Positions 9,991 to 22,993 are shown, counted from the stretch's first letter. The stretch is 64,000 nucleotides of DNA from Epiperipatus broadwayi (GCA_028023455.1 JAQFVV010000519.1:92501-156500), one strand, 5' to 3'. Notes: generated by a model not told the origin, from the sequence alone. Numbers and translations: made by a program.

Positions 9991-12810
9991 ATAGATTATG
10001 TATATGTTCACATAATTTTGATTTATTAAAAAGTAGGTTATATAAGTCATAATTGCACACACACTATGATATGCATTTTAAAACATATCAAAATTATAAA
10101 TTGTTAAAGTTATTTTGTTTGAATCTATTTACAAATATATTACCGTCGTAATATATTTTGATTTAAAATTAAATTCATTTAATAAATATTCGTTTAGTAA
10201 ATAGATTCAAATATTTCAAGTTAAAAGTAAAATAATTTTAATTTAATAAAAGATATTCCAAATATTTCTGTTAAAATAAATGATGAACAATAGTTTAATT
10301 AGTTAATATTATATAAGTTTATCTAAAAACAGCAGATGTCCACTTAAGGTTTTCTTTAATTAGTAAAAGTAATTTTTAATTAAATCTAGTTTGTAATTTG
10401 AATGTCGACAGGGAAATTAACAAAATAAATTAATTAATGTTGAATTCCTTTAGACATTCGGATAAATTTAATTACAGCTGATAAGTCCGATATATTTTTG
10501 TAATGCTCCAGGGCAGTTCTATTGTTAATGTCTACTATAAAAAGAATGTTTTTTTCTTTTGTTCTCGAATTTTTCTTCTAATGTTTCTAAGAGAAATCAT
10601 TCTGAGTTTTATTCTAGTAATTTTTAAATCTTGACATGACAGATTAGAGCGCGAGAAGGCTATTTCTATCTGGAATGGTCATCTGCTGCCGTAGACTATT
10701 GGAAGTTATCACACGGACCCCGGAACTGCTGCTGCTGCTGCCAAAAATATGAACATTTCCAGATTTTGCTGTTAAATTATATAAAAACTTGCTGACCATC
10801 AATCTACCTAAATGCTTCTCCAGAGGTAACCCTAAATTAACCCAAGAGCTCTTTTGATTCCTAACTAACATGCTATAGCTATTTAACATTTTTTTTCTTA
10901 TATTTCACATAACTTCATTATGTATTTCTTTAACATGTTTAAATATACTCAACATTTTGCTCTCTATCCTTGGTTTAATATTTTCTATTTATAAAGCTTT
11001 CTTTTATTTTATTATGATAATGTGTCAGAATCGTCTTTGACCGAGTGAACTATTCCCTTTATTGAAAGTAAGACACCACTATTAAGGCATATTTTAAATT
11101 TATAATTTTCCAATTTTATCATCTTGCAAATCACTCGTTCGAGGGTGATTCTTTTCTTTAATATAATATAATCACATAGTTTAAAATCTACATGTTATTG
11201 ATTTTAATCTACCATGAGAGTATGTGCGAGGTCAGTGATTTAAATGTGTCCCCAAATGCATGATTGCGTATATAAATCTATACTTACTTTTCAAACCCGC
11301 AAGCATGCATTTTTCTATTTTAATTACCGTGTTCTTCTTTAATTATAAAGTTCATCATTGACGTCGAGAATGTGCAGACCCTTTTAAATGAATTTTGGGG
11401 AATTTGATTGGGCATTTCTCTTAATCCAAGTAAAACCCATTTAGTATGGTTTTATATACACTAGTCTTGTATTGCTGGTAAATGAATTGGTTGATGAGAC
11501 TGCCTTGTTTTATTTTTCCAAGGATTCTTTACACGGCAAAGTCCGTTCTTTTCGCTTATTGCAAGTTTTCAGGCAGAGGGTGTCCCAAATGACACCCCTG
11601 GGAATTAAACGCAATCGTCACACAGTCGCTAAGTTTCGGCTGTTCATAAAATACTTTCCTATGGGTTAGCAGCAAGATGCCCTCCGTGATTATTCTGGAT
11701 CTTCAATATTGTTTTATTTTATATTTATTTTACAAAGCATCCGTGACTTAAACGTGTCACACGCTCCAACTTTAATAAATTCATTATCAGCAATACTGAC
11801 CTCCCAATGTAACTCTATTGCCTTGATCACATTCCCACTTTGTTGCTTAGTAAGCTTTTGTCCGTGCTATTTTTGAAATCAATAAATATTTTATAACACT
11901 TAATTTCAAATATTTTCTTAAACTTGCATAATTGCTCAAAGCACCTCGCACATGTTCCTATTTCATCAAGCACATTATCGTAATGCTATTAGCCCAAGGA
12001 ATAGAATACATCATTTTGTTTTAAAGTCTTTTTGTCAGTTGTGGGAATATAATGCCAACAATTATTTAATACGCGCCCCTGTCTCATATAAGCAGACAGT
12101 GGCATTATAAATATAATTTATATGAATAAATTTTGTGATAATATTTAAAACTACATTTGATCTCTTATTTTATTTGATTCCTGTCACTGTCTCGGTCTAT
12201 ATATATATTTTCTGCATTTCTTTTGTAAATCCATAGACGTTAATTAGCCACCCAAACTTTTTTTAGTATAGAGTCTTTTGTTTCTCCCTGACCGCCAGGC
12301 ACCGGTCAAAGGTCATACTAGTAGTGGCATCAGATGCATGGTCACATAGATGGTGCTGTGAAATTTGGGCTTTAGATTCAAACTTAGTATATCTAGAAGG
12401 CAACCCCTTCTAGAATGTTCAGTTTTGTGTTTGGGGTTTGAATTCTGCAGTGTTTTAGCGAGATAGACAATTCTGACTGTTACAATATATATATGTTTGT
12501 TTAATTATATAATTGAATATTTGTAAATATGGTAATTAAATAATTAAAAAAAATTATCCACTTAGGAGCACTTTCGATTATCCTAGTAATCTTGGTCAAC
12601 TAATACTTTGAAAGGCTAACTGGCCCACAATTCCATGATTTTAACATTTGCTGCTTGCCTGTTAATTAAGTTATGTTTATATTTGTATATTAGCATAACT
12701 TACTTTATTTTATTGTTATTTTTTCAATTTGCAATATTTTTACATTATTAAAATTGAAGTCAAAACCATAAATACATTACTTATTATTGTTATAAAAGAT
12801 GAAACCTGAT
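9990..12810. other. No recognised gene; 11.0-12.5 kb less AT-rich than the rest
   Basis: The segment 10.6-12.5 kb is noticeably richer in G and C and in complex words than its surroundings, with a CTG run at 10730-10740. The open frames at 10644-10889 (minus) and 11472-11669 (plus) show no domain I can name. It could be old repeat sequence or non-coding host sequence. I can support nothing more specific. Confidence 0.4.
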
Positions 12811-12813
12811 AAA

Positions 12814-13146
<333 letters not shown>

Positions 13147-13149
13147 TGT

Positions 13150-14075
13150 TTATATCTTACAGAATTAAATATTTTATAACAGGAATTTAATGTCAGAAGA
13201 CTTTTAAGTCTTATGTTTATATAAAAGCAATATTGAATAAATCTTCAAAAGCTCCTGCTAGTATGAAATACTTCTATGAGTCATCAAATGCCTTGGATTC
13301 ATATTGTGCTTTAAATTGAGCAAGGGGTCATTTTATTACCATCCTGTAGGTTTATTTTACAAAAATTAAATTACTTATAATTTACTCCATAAAGTTTTAC
13401 TTTTATGCCCTTTTTTTTCTATTATACCTATAAATCTTTCTGCTTCTAGTCTAGAACTGATAGTATTTTTTTTATCTTTCTGAAATGACACAAGTTTTGT
13501 TTTCTTTTTACTTTTTTAAAATAAATAAAATAATATGTTGTAAGTAATGACAACAATAATAAATAACAATTTCATTTTATTAAAATTATTTATAAATAAA
13601 GCTGTCAATTAAAAGCAATTAAACAAAACCAATTTTATATATTTTTAACTAAGTTATTTAAAGTATGTATATAAATAATTCAAAATTGTCAGATACATGT
13701 ATTAGGAACAATATGAGATACTGATTGTAGTGGCAGTGTAACAACCTTTTATTGTAGTCATTGTTTGCAAAAAATAATATTAGATACTAATATGTTTAAT
13801 TTCATACTTTAAAAAAAAATTTTTTTTTAATTAATTACTTAGGGTATGGATATTGATTCTTATTAAAAAAGAAAAGGTCATGATTTGTTTTTTGACCAAT
13901 TTTCATTATTTCCTTATAGTAAGCCACTCATGATATATATATATGCTAACAAAAATCATTTCGTTTTCAATTTTGAATCATCTCTGTTAGGGTATCACTG
14001 TATTATGGTTTTAATAAATTATTCCTTATTTACTGTTGTTGTATTACTGTGTATGTGGAATTGAATTATAAATTA
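13150..14075. other. No recognised gene
   Basis: AT-rich sequence without translated motifs. An AC run followed by a TA run at 14079-14122 closes it. Confidence 0.45.
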
Positions 14076-14080
14076 ATGAT

Positions 14081-14122
<42 letters not shown>

Positions 14123-14125
14123 TGT

Positions 14126-14200
14126 ATTAAAGCAGGCAAAACTCACTATAAGTATTGCCACACACAGCAAGCTAGAATAATCAATGGATGCCTGAAGGCT
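14126..14200 (+). repeat. Single-arm copy of the 14.5-kb foldback repeat
   Basis: The segment with GGCAAAACTCACTATA, GCCACACACAGCAAGCTAGA and ATCA.TGGATGC repeats almost exactly at 14550-14612. It represents one arm of the palindromic element that follows. Confidence 0.7.
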
Positions 14201-14509
14201 TGTGCACAAAATTCCCATCTAATACCCAATCATCCAATATCCCCAGACTAGTTTCTGGCTTGTGACCTTTGTCAGTGAGGAGCCTTGGATCTGAGAGCAC
14301 TGCACCTAGAACTTAGGATCCAATGCAACCCTCCAGCAGCCACTATTTATCTCCACTTAACTACAAAAGTGTGAGTCTTAAACTGAAAACACCTTAATGT
14401 TTTCAGTCCAAACCTATTAGCTTATATAGTCATATGGGTCTAAACTCAGTTCAGTATGCATACATTTTAGTGTCTTTGGTTCTTTAATAACCATAGCCAC
14501 CACTACCTG

Positions 14510-14745
14510 ACCACCACTTCTTATGTTTATGTATAACTGTTGTTTAAACAGGCAAAACTCACTATATTTATTGCCACACACAGCAAGCTAGAGTAATCAG
14601 TGGATGCTAGAAGGCACTAGATGGTGATTTTGTGCCCAAGCCTTCTAACATTCATTGAATACTTTATCTTGCTGTGTGTGACAATACATATAGTGTGTTT
14701 TTTATGTTTTAACAAAGTTATACACAAGCATAAGAAGTGGTGGTT
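14510..14745. mobile_element. Foldback (palindromic) repeat of about 235 bp
   Basis: The left arm runs from CCACCACTTCTTATG through AAAACTCACTATA and CACACAGCAAG to GAAGGC. The right arm gives the complements in reverse order (GCCTTCTAACATTCATTGA, CTTGCTGTGTGTGAC, ATAGTGTG, CATAAGAAGTGGTGG). A 25-bp turn containing ATGGTGATTTTGTGC lies between them. The arms are imperfect. There is no coding capacity, so it is a non-autonomous, MITE-like foldback element. Confidence 0.7.
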
Positions 14746-15358
14746 GGGTGATATTTATTGATATATATTGTACCAATCAAAACATGTTGATTCATCTAAC
14801 ATGAGCTTGAACTCACAAAATGAAATTCAAACCCAGTCCAGCCTGAGATTTTGGTCAGAGACCAACAAGCCCCAAATCAAACATCTAATGAATAACACAT
14901 AATGATGCTACAAAAGAATTTATTTTAAATCTGGTCCACTAGCAGAGCAGAGAAGAGAGTGAGACACAATATGAACTAAATTAAAATATACATATACATA
15001 TTTGTATGTGTAAAAGTTGGAAAAAAGGAATTCAAACTATTCAAATAAGTTAGACAATAAAAAGACTTTAATATGAATAATTAATTATATACATTATGAC
15101 TTAATTATATACATTTATATGTGTGTGAATGAACAGTCTACCAAATGGTTGATGATTACAGATTGGCGTTCATACAAAGGGTTCTCATATGTATTTTTAT
15201 TAACTAAATAGTATATATAATTTAACACACATCTTTGGTGGGTATGATATTAAAATGTCAATCAATTATTGAAAAAATTACATAAGATTGCCATTAAAAC
15301 TTTGGTTTAGGGATCTGAAACACGGTGACTAATATGTTTGGGGAGCATTCTGAGGTTC

Positions 15359-15411
<53 letters not shown>
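15359..15411. repeat. TA microsatellite at the edge of the PLE fragment
   Basis: Uninterrupted TA dinucleotides lie immediately before the endonuclease coding fragment. They probably mark the truncation junction of that element. Confidence 0.9.
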
Positions 15412-15413
<2 letters not shown>

Positions 15414-15738
15414 CAATTGTAAAAGTATAAACTTGGTATATTTAATAGAATGTAATAGATGCTTGTGTCGTTACATAGGTGAGTCAGCAAACAGTTTACA
15501 TATTAGAATGACCAACCATATGTTTGATATTTTACATAAAAATGAAGATAGACCAGTTTCTAAACATTTCAATTTACCTGATCACTCGATTGATAATTTA
15601 TCAGTGGTTATATTGGAAGATAATTTTTTTTCCATGAGAGAAAGAAAACAGAAAGAGAGTTTTTTTTTATTTTTAAATTTAAGACATTACATCCTCATGG
15701 GATGTACTATCACATCTTTGAATTACCTGGTTTCCTAA
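15412..15738 (+). pseudogene. PLE GIY-YIG endonuclease fragment
   Basis: The frame reads FNCKSINLVYLIECNRC, then CRYIGESANSLHIRMTNHM, then PVSKHFNLPDHSIDNLSVVILED. This is a textbook GIY-YIG nuclease end of an animal PLE: Y..I.C..C before YIG, an arginine about 10 residues later, and an H.F...DHS segment. All RT sequence is missing upstream of the TA tract. After ERKQKE the expected C-terminal helix is altered by poly-T frame slippage. It belongs to a lineage different from the other PLE copies here. Confidence 0.8.
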
Positions 15739-16139
15739 AGATTTATTTTTTTATATATTTTTTTATTTTTTTTTAATTCCTAAATAATTATTTTATAGGT
15801 GGACTAGCATGAAGTAGAATAAATATAAAGTGTATATAAAAATATATGTGCACAAGATATATATGTATATAATGAAACAGATATAATAAAATATATGTAT
15901 ATACAGTATACAGTTTTTTAAGTGTGTGCATATATAATGATATATTTCTTTTATTGTTTTTGATATATTTTAATATATAATAATTATGTATGGTTTTAAT
16001 TTTTTAAGATGTTTTTTTTTTGTGAAATAATATTTTTAGTATTTTTATACAAAGCTTAGTCTATAGGAATTATTTTTGTTATCTGATATGTAACTGTAGT
16101 ATTTTAAAGTTTAATTTCTGTAAGTAGCCATTTTGCTTT

Positions 16140-16167
16140 CTGATGAAAAACAGTCTACTGGTTGAAA
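16140..16167 (+). ncRNA. Hammerhead-core-like motif in PLE tail
   Basis: An exact CTGATGA is followed by AAAACAGT-CT-ACTGGTT, a stem of six to seven pairs with one mismatch, and then GAAA. This is the conserved core of hammerhead ribozymes (CUGAUGA, stem II, GAAA). It lies about 400 bp after the endonuclease fragment on the same strand, in the untranslated tail of the element. Hammerheads are known from PLE terminal repeats. Stems I and III are not obvious here, so activity is unproven. Confidence 0.45.
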
Positions 16168-16259
16168 TATTAAAGATTTTTTATAGAAGTAATTATGTGT
16201 TTTTATTGTTTTTATTTTTCCTCTAGTTAGTTTGTGTATATATATATATTATAATGATC

Positions 16260-16390
16260 GAAATGAAAGTGAAGATCGAATCTAACTGCAAACTACAATA
16301 TCTGCTCTACAAGGTGCCATCTAGGCATTTGAACCTAGAAAAATTTATAGAGTAGGCAGTTACGCGCTGTTAAGATTCCATTTTATTTAA
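16260..16390 (-). repeat. Possible tRNA-derived SINE head
   Basis: On the minus strand a B-box-like GGTTCAAATGCC sits about 45 bp after an A-box-like AGCGCGTAACTGCC, enclosed by CTAG/CTAG pairing. The A box is poor and no tail was found. This is a weak call. Confidence 0.25.
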
Positions 16391-16399
16391 ATATTCAGA

Positions 16400-18280
16400 T
16401 CATTAGCCCAAGTCACTAGCTTGGTGGAGACGCAGAGATAAAAATCTATATCTTAATTTATATCTTAAATATAAATAAATAAAAGCCACTGCAAGAAATT
16501 AAAACGTACAAATATTTATTTACACACATATAAAATCATTCTAATTTGAGGAATAAGTTTAACATTTTAGATTTTTATATTAACTTTTAATTTTACATTT
16601 AACTAAGTTTCAATGAGTTTAATATTTTATTTAGATAGTCGAGTATGAATAGACTACATAGATCTGCATTTGAAAAGAAAATATTCTTCCCTGATTTAAC
16701 CTTAGGCAACAAATTTTGCAATCAAACCAGCGCCAATCCATCTGATACATTTATGTATTCAATGTAGCATGGAAATACGACAACACAAAATACTATACTG
16801 TCAGGAATGTACATCTGATCAGTAAGTAGAATTAGAGAAGACATTGTCTCTCCACCAACAGGAATGTTACATCTGTTGGCAAGTAGAACAATAAACATAA
16901 AACTCCATAGGAATGGACTGTGGTCCTTTACCATCTTACAAACCCATCCATAGGCAAACAGAAGGTGTGTGGCATATATATATATAATCCTGCCTGTAGC
17001 GGATCTCATACTACATCTACAATTACACAAATCTATCCAATCCATTGAACCAATTCAACTACGAAATGAATAACCTAAGATTACCCTCCCTTAATATAAC
17101 TTTACAAAACTGTATAGCCATTCACACCCGACTAAAATAACTATTAAATACATTCACACAGATTGTTTTTATAAATTTGCTTTTAAAATGTTGAGTATAG
17201 ATTGGCTGCACAGATTCCACGGTCAAAAACATCCAAATTAAACACAATCGATCAAAATACAAAATCATCGATAACGTCAATTGCAAAAGGGAATACCCAA
17301 GGCCCCATGGCATTCATCGTAAGATGCCCACATTAACATCATTGACCTATATATTCTAATCAAATGTGAAAACTTCAACATAATCAACCGCTAACGAATC
17401 TATGCAACATCCATACCCAACCTAAATTTCATCATTTAAAATTTAAACAATAAATAATTTATACAATAAGAAAAAAAAATGGAAATTATTTTTATCAATC
17501 GGAAAACATATAAAATTAAACATTATTAATTTGATTTTAAACTTAAAAAAGTCAGATCGAAGTTCATAAGCTTGAACGAAAGTTCTTAATTATTTTTAAA
17601 TTGAGAGTTCATGTCAATATAGCTTATGGTAGAAGAGACCAGGTTTCTGCTTTTAATTCCCGTGACGCCTCCATTGGAAGATAATGTTCTGGAGATGGCA
17701 ATTGCTGGTTCAAGGTATCATAGTCTTTTCCTTTTTCTTTTTTAAATGGAGAGTGTGGTATGTGTGTTCTACCACAACTCTCAAACACACAACGCTGGAA
17801 CTGTCCGAAAAAAAAACTGTATTTCTCTTTTTATATTATCCACACGGATTCAATCAACAAAATGTCACTAATCCATCATTTTCATTAGGGTCCGAGCCAA
17901 GGCTTAGTGCTTCCATTGGTCAAGCTAATTTCTCTTTATTTTCTTATCTATCTTTCATCAGATCATTTTAATTATACAAGAGCCCAAGGCTAGCTTGCTT
18001 TTCAAACAATTTATAAACAATCATTTCCATTTACAGATTACAAGAATTAATTAATACCTGTTTTTATTTTTATTTCTTGTACTTTTTTTTATAAAAAAAG
18101 TACATTCAAATACTTATTTATTTGTTTTTTTTTTTTTTAAATATTTTTAAAGTTTGGCATCTGTGCGAATGTATATACGTTTAACAAACATTTTAATTTT
18201 AGCGTTTAGTTTTTTACTTTTATTTGCGAACTTTTAAGTTTTTATTTTAAATTAATGTAACGACATATTTATATATCGTT
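16400..18280. other. No recognised gene; C-over-G skew at 16.7-17.4 kb
   Basis: The stretch 16700-17430 is richer in C than G on this strand and less simple than its surroundings. It contains open frames at 16722-17045 and 17122-17313 (minus) with no domain I can identify. An unassigned old transposon or a nuclear copy of organelle DNA are possibilities I cannot support. A 95-codon open frame at 17684-17971 is also unassigned. Confidence 0.35.
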
Positions 18281-18530
18281 ACAATATATATATATATATA
18301 ACTATTTTCATACCATTATAGTCATGAATATAAATAAAATACATTTGAAAAATTATATTTGATTATATGACAAAATACTTATTAAAAATTCTTTTAATTA
18401 ACATTTAAAGAACAGATTGCTTTATTTTCCCCAAGACAGATTGATACTCTTAAATACAGAAATAAATTATCATGATGGGACTTGTATAATAAGACTAAAA
18501 TAACATTATTAATAAAACTAGTGATACTCG

Positions 18531-18608
18531 GTATATATATATATATTGAGCAGAGCACAATTTTAATATATATATATATATATATATATTGAGCAGAGCA
18601 CAATTTTA
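18531..18608. repeat. TA tracts with direct duplication of a flanking 20-mer
   Basis: TATTGAGCAGAGCACAATTT occurs twice, each time preceded by a TA run. This is a direct duplication of tract plus flank. Confidence 0.85.
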
Positions 18609-18609
18609 A

Positions 18610-19099
18610 TATTACAACACTAAAATTAGGTCATAAACAAAAAAAATAACATGTTGTTTGCGGTACTTACATAATGGTGAAGAACTGAGAGGAAAAGATC
18701 ATGCTTCGAGATGAAAATAAGTCTAAGACCCCCTTTTTGTGTAGTGCTTAAAAAAAAGTGGATAGGCATGCCATGGACATCACCGATGTAAAGAAGTCTT
18801 TTATATAAAATAAATGGATAGGCTTAGTGTGTTTCAGATGTACTGGAATCACAGCCAGAGGCCTTTTTATATAAGATAAGTCCTGGGAAGATCAACTATC
18901 CACAGGAAAAGGCATGAGAAGAAATCTATAGGTTTGCTCTTGTCACAACCCCCAAATTAAAAGCAGGTAATATATTTGTAAATTCATGAAGAGGAACTGA
19001 AAGTCAGTAATGCAGTATGGATGAATGTCACTAATGACATGGAATAAAATTTACTGCTTTAAGATAAATGACCCTTCTTTGAATGCCATAATTTAGACA

Positions 19100-19158
<59 letters not shown>

Positions 19159-20400
19159 GAGAGAGAGAGAGGTTTCATTTAATATAATATACATTAAAAT
19201 TTGACCCCCTTCTATTTTTGCTATTTAAAATAATTCAATTCCATCTTCATGGATTTTGATACCTAGAATATTTAAACATTTGATATTTTAAGAGTATGAA
19301 GAAATAAAGTAAAATTGCAGTTATAGAGAAAACAAGTAATAGGACCTCCTTTCAGGATTTTAATAAATAACATTTTTTAAATTTCAGAGCATTAATTAGC
19401 CTAATTTCTGAATTCACCCCTGATAGAATCCACTGTTAAGCAAACAAATTTTTATACTAAAACATAAAATGTTAACTCATGAAAACAATCTGGCCAACAT
19501 ATTAATTAATAATGCATTACATTTTAAGAGGTTGTTAATAATCGTAATTCATGGAGATATTATTTAAAAGGAAAGATTTTTAAGAAATTCAGTTCATCAG
19601 ATTGCTTGAGATTTGCATATTAATTATAAAAGCATACATATAAAATCAAGTAATAACTACACATAAATAATTGACCACACCAAAAACTAAAGAAAGTTAG
19701 AGCATATGAGAGAAAATTAGATTCATAGAAATTACTTAAGAGCAAATTACATTTTACATAAAGTTAAATTAGTTATGAAAGAAATCTTGATGAGATTAGT
19801 TAAGCTAGATTTACTTTTAGGTGGCAGCTTGACAATTTACCTTGCACCATTTTAAGAGTTCATATTAAAAAGTCCAGCTCATGCATGTCAGTTCTTATGT
19901 GACAGCAAGCTTTCATTCAGCATTCCACAGTTTTTTAGGCTTTCCTTCATTTTAGGGCAGCAAGATATTATGGCAGCAGAAGATAACCCCAGTAAGGGTT
20001 GAGAAGGTAATGGGCTTTCTACCCAAGCATCATTTTTATATTTCAAAGCAGCATGAAGTTTGTTAACTGTACAGTTCTCTCAATAGTAGCTTTTATTATG
20101 GTGTTTAAAATAAGCCCATTTTAAACTCCTGTTCAGGTATTTAAAGAATGCTTGCAATTTCTTATCTCTAAATTTTACATTTTTTGTCCATTGTTTTTGA
20201 AGATGCAACTGTTAAATAACATTCCAAAAATATATTCAAATCTATTTCCAGATTGCAAATAGATTTGACAAAAATGTTTATAACAAAAGTACAATCGTTA
20301 ATCTTAATCCCCATTTTATTTTCAGTAAAAATTTTAATTAAAAATTCCGATTGTTTTTTCATCCCTGGTGTTCGCCACAGAATGGTGTTGATGCTAATCA
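18610..20400. other. No recognised gene; TA-CA-GA microsatellite at 19104-19171
   Basis: Apart from a TA run that passes into short CA and GA runs, no coding or repeat structure was recognised. Confidence 0.45.
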
Positions 20401-20409
20401 AAAACATAT

Positions 20410-21844
20410 ACATATAATGATTCCATTGAGACCGATTGTAAGTGCAGTTGGTTCACCTACACAGACACTAGCTCGTTTTTTGACTTTTTTCACAGCCGCA
20501 TTTAACAACGATGTCGTCATATGTTAAAGATGCTAATCATTTTCTTGAGCTTATCCAGGATATTAAATTGACTAAGAATAATATTTTGGTAAGTTTTGAC
20601 ATTGTTTCACTTTTTACTAGTGTACCTGTAAATGAAGCAATTCAAGTTTTAAAAAATATTCAGTTACCTAATTTTGCTGTGGTTTTGATTGAACACTGCT
20701 TATCAAATACATTTTTTTTTGTTTTTGTTGGGCAGATGTATAAACAAACATCAGGTCTAGCTATGGGTTCACCAATTTCTCCAGCATTAGCTTCTATTTT
20801 TATGGAGGATTTGGAAAATAAAATTTTGACTTTAGCAGTTAAAAAACCATCTATATGGCTGAGGTATGTTGATGATACCTTTGTTATTTGGCCTCATGGT
20901 AAGGATGCTCTTGATGACCTTTTTATTTTTTTAAACTCTCTTCACAACAATATTAAATTTACCATGGAAATAGAAAATAATAATCAATTACCTTTTTAGA
21001 TGTTTTGATTGAAAGAAGGGAAGATGGTTCTTTATCCCATGATATATATTAAAATCCAACACACACTGGGAGATATCTGCATTTTTCCTCTCATCACCAT
21101 CCTGCAAACTATTTTGAGTGGCAAACACATTATTGGATAGAACAAAGAGCCTTTCTGATGATAGCCATTTTCACTGGAACCTTTTTGCTACTAATAAAAT
21201 GCTTCTTCATAATGGTTTTAATTATAACATTATTAATAAGTCTTATACATATCAAAAGAAAAAAGATTTTGATACATCAAAAATTAAGACAATTTTACCA
21301 TATATAAAAGGAGTAACTGATAGAATTGGTAACATTTTAAAAAATAATAATATTCACACAATTTACACTACTTGTAAAAAAATTAGTGAAATATTTCCAC
21401 TTCCTAAAGATAAAATTGCTTTGGAGTGTCATGGTGTATATGAAAGTCCATGTAGGGTCTGTCCACATACATATATAGGACAGAATAATCATAGAATAAA
21501 TATTAGAAGGGAAGAACACATTCTGGCAGTGAGAGAAAAATCCAATTCATCAGCTATTTATTTTCATATAAAAAAAACAAAAAACAAATCATGATATCAA
21601 TTTTGAAAAAACAAATATTTTAGCAAAAATTGAACAATATGACCAGAGATTGCTAAGAGAAGCTATAGAGATTTTTAAAAGGCCCAAGAACATAAATGAA
21701 AGGTGTGAATTAAAGAAGATTAACAACATTTGGAAAAAGCTATTGGAAGAGAAAATAAATTTTAAAACTTCTCAACTAATAGAATTTAAATATGAGGAGA
21801 AAGAAAACGATAAAAATGATTTTAAATCTCACATGCATTCTTAA
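20410..21844 (+). pseudogene. Penelope-like element, RT and GIY-YIG, frameshifted
   Basis: The coding sequence begins mid-protein with IPLRPIVSAVGSPTQTLARFL, so the 5' part is lost. In 20511-20999 the frame shows ILVSFDIVSLFTSVP (palm motif A), QTSGLAMGSPISPALASIFMEDLE and WLRYVDDTFVIWPHGK, an intact YVDD box. A stop and frame change follow. The frame at 21118-21594 then carries the connector and VYESPCRVCPHTYIGQNNHRINIRREEH, the GIY-YIG nuclease with its C..C pair. After another frame change, 21600-21844 gives LLREAIEIFKRPKNIN and the C-terminal tail. At least two frameshifts inactivate it. It is a canonical PLE and differs clearly from the copies at 8 kb and 42 kb. Confidence 0.85.
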
Positions 21845-21864
21845 GATTTGAGAAAGAGGACGCT

Positions 21865-21894
21865 CTGAGGAAGGTACTTGATATTGTACTGAAA
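21865..21894 (+). ncRNA. Hammerhead-core-like motif downstream of the PLE
   Basis: CTGAGGA (one change from CTGATGA) is followed by AGGTAC-TTGATATT-GTACT and GAAA, then TGTC. It lies 20 bp after the last PLE codon, the same relative place as in the other PLEs. Confidence 0.4.
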
Positions 21895-21956
21895 TGTCAG
21901 CATTTAGCTTTTTCACTACATGGAATGTCCCAAAAATAGTAATAATAATATGACAT

Positions 21957-21984
21957 ATATATATATATATATATATCATATCTA

Positions 21985-22053
<69 letters not shown>

Positions 22054-22058
22054 AGATA
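21957..22058. repeat. Palindromic compound microsatellite (TA-TC-TA-GA)
   Basis: TA run, ATATCTATC, TC run, TA run, GA run, GATAGATATCATAT. The second half is the reverse complement of the first, turning in the central TA run. Confidence 0.9.
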
Positions 22059-22249
22059 TCATATTTAGGTGAATCTAGGTGCAGTATTGAGAAGTAATTG
22101 AGAAAGCATGAATTATTATACAAGTGTGTAAAAAGTAAAAATAATGGTGATTTAATATCTCCTTCAGTTTTCTTTCATCATGGAAAAACATGGAAATATA
22201 AATATTAAATGTGATTTTGAAAATTCTTCATGAAGAGAGAAATCATGAT

Positions 22250-22480
22250 AAAATAAAAATTAAAGAGGGAATTTTTATATATAGGAATAGACAGGCAGCT
22301 AACATTAAAATACAAGATTCCTAGGATTTGAATTGATGATGTTTGCTTCCTCTTTGTTTTTCTTTTTTTTTTTTCTGAATTTAATGGCAATTCAAGCAGG
22401 TTAAAGAAATTAATGGAAAGTAATTTTGCGAATTTAAGGATTGTTTATAATAGTTTGTAAACCATTAAATTTATTATTTC
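22250..22480 (+). repeat. Dispersed repeat, copy 2 (copy 1 at 6830-7010)
   Basis: It aligns with 6830-7010 over TAGACA, TAGGATTTGA, TTTGCTTCC and the AATGGCA...ACCATTA segments. It carries an added T-rich expansion in the middle. Confidence 0.5.
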
Positions 22481-22495
22481 AATTACATATATATA

Positions 22496-22556
22496 TATAT
22501 AATTATTCAAAACAATACAATAATTAATACAGTAACAATATTTTAAACAAATATAT
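22496..22556. repeat. Copy of the inverted-repeat arm found at 26.65-26.85 kb
   Basis: ATTATTCAAAACAATACAAT, AATTAATACAGTAACAATATT and TTTAAAC match the arms of the element at 26650-26850. It lies just upstream of the lectin exon, in its presumed intron. Confidence 0.6.
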
Positions 22557-22601
22557 ACCAATTTACATATATATATATATATATTGTTTTATTTGTTTTA
22601 G

Positions 22602-22837
22602 ATACATCTTTAAATTATCGACAAGAGGACTCAGATGAATGCCCTAATGGATATGAGTATTTCAATGGTAATTGTTATATATTTAATTATAATAAACTTA
22701 CCATGGATGAAGCTTTGCTTTATTGTAAAAAGAATAATTCAGAATTATTATATTTTATGAACACTTATGAAACAGCATTTCTTCATACAACTTATGATAT
22801 TAATCATAAGATATGGATTGGATTAACTCAACAAAAG
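22602..22837 (+). CDS. C-type lectin domain exon (N-terminal half), host gene
   Basis: A 236-bp open segment is preceded by a pyrimidine-rich tract ending TTTTAG and followed by GTAATA, a good splice donor. It begins with two bases of a split codon and ends on a complete codon. The product includes DECPNGYEYFNGNCYIFN, then LTMDEALLYCKKNNSELLYF, then ETAFLHTTYD and HKIWIGLTQQK. This is the first half of a C-type lectin fold: the CP.GY..F.G.CY start, the first long helix ending in a conserved Cys, the LL hydrophobic strand, and WIGL. The usual tryptophan before the EA helix is replaced by methionine. The second half, with the WND-type loop and the last cysteines, must lie in another exon and was not found here. 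Such proteins bind sugars or other ligands outside the cell. No signal peptide is visible in this exon. Confidence 0.75.
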
Positions 22838-22840
22838 GTA

Positions 22841-22841
<1 letters not shown>

Positions 22842-22881
<40 letters not shown>
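22842..22881. repeat. TA-TG microsatellite
   Basis: TA units followed by TG units directly after the lectin exon donor site and before the palindromic element. Confidence 0.9.
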
Positions 22882-22882
<1 letters not shown>

Positions 22883-22993
22883 AATAAATAAAGTTTGATA
22901 TATGTATTCGTTTCACAATATATGTAATATACAAATCAATATATATATCAAAATACAGTACAATTTATATAAATTTTATTCTTTTAGAAGTAC

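Noticed and set aside
16722-17313. Possible nuclear copy of organelle DNA, suggested by C-over-G skew
   Set aside because: I could not recognise any mitochondrial protein or RNA in any frame.
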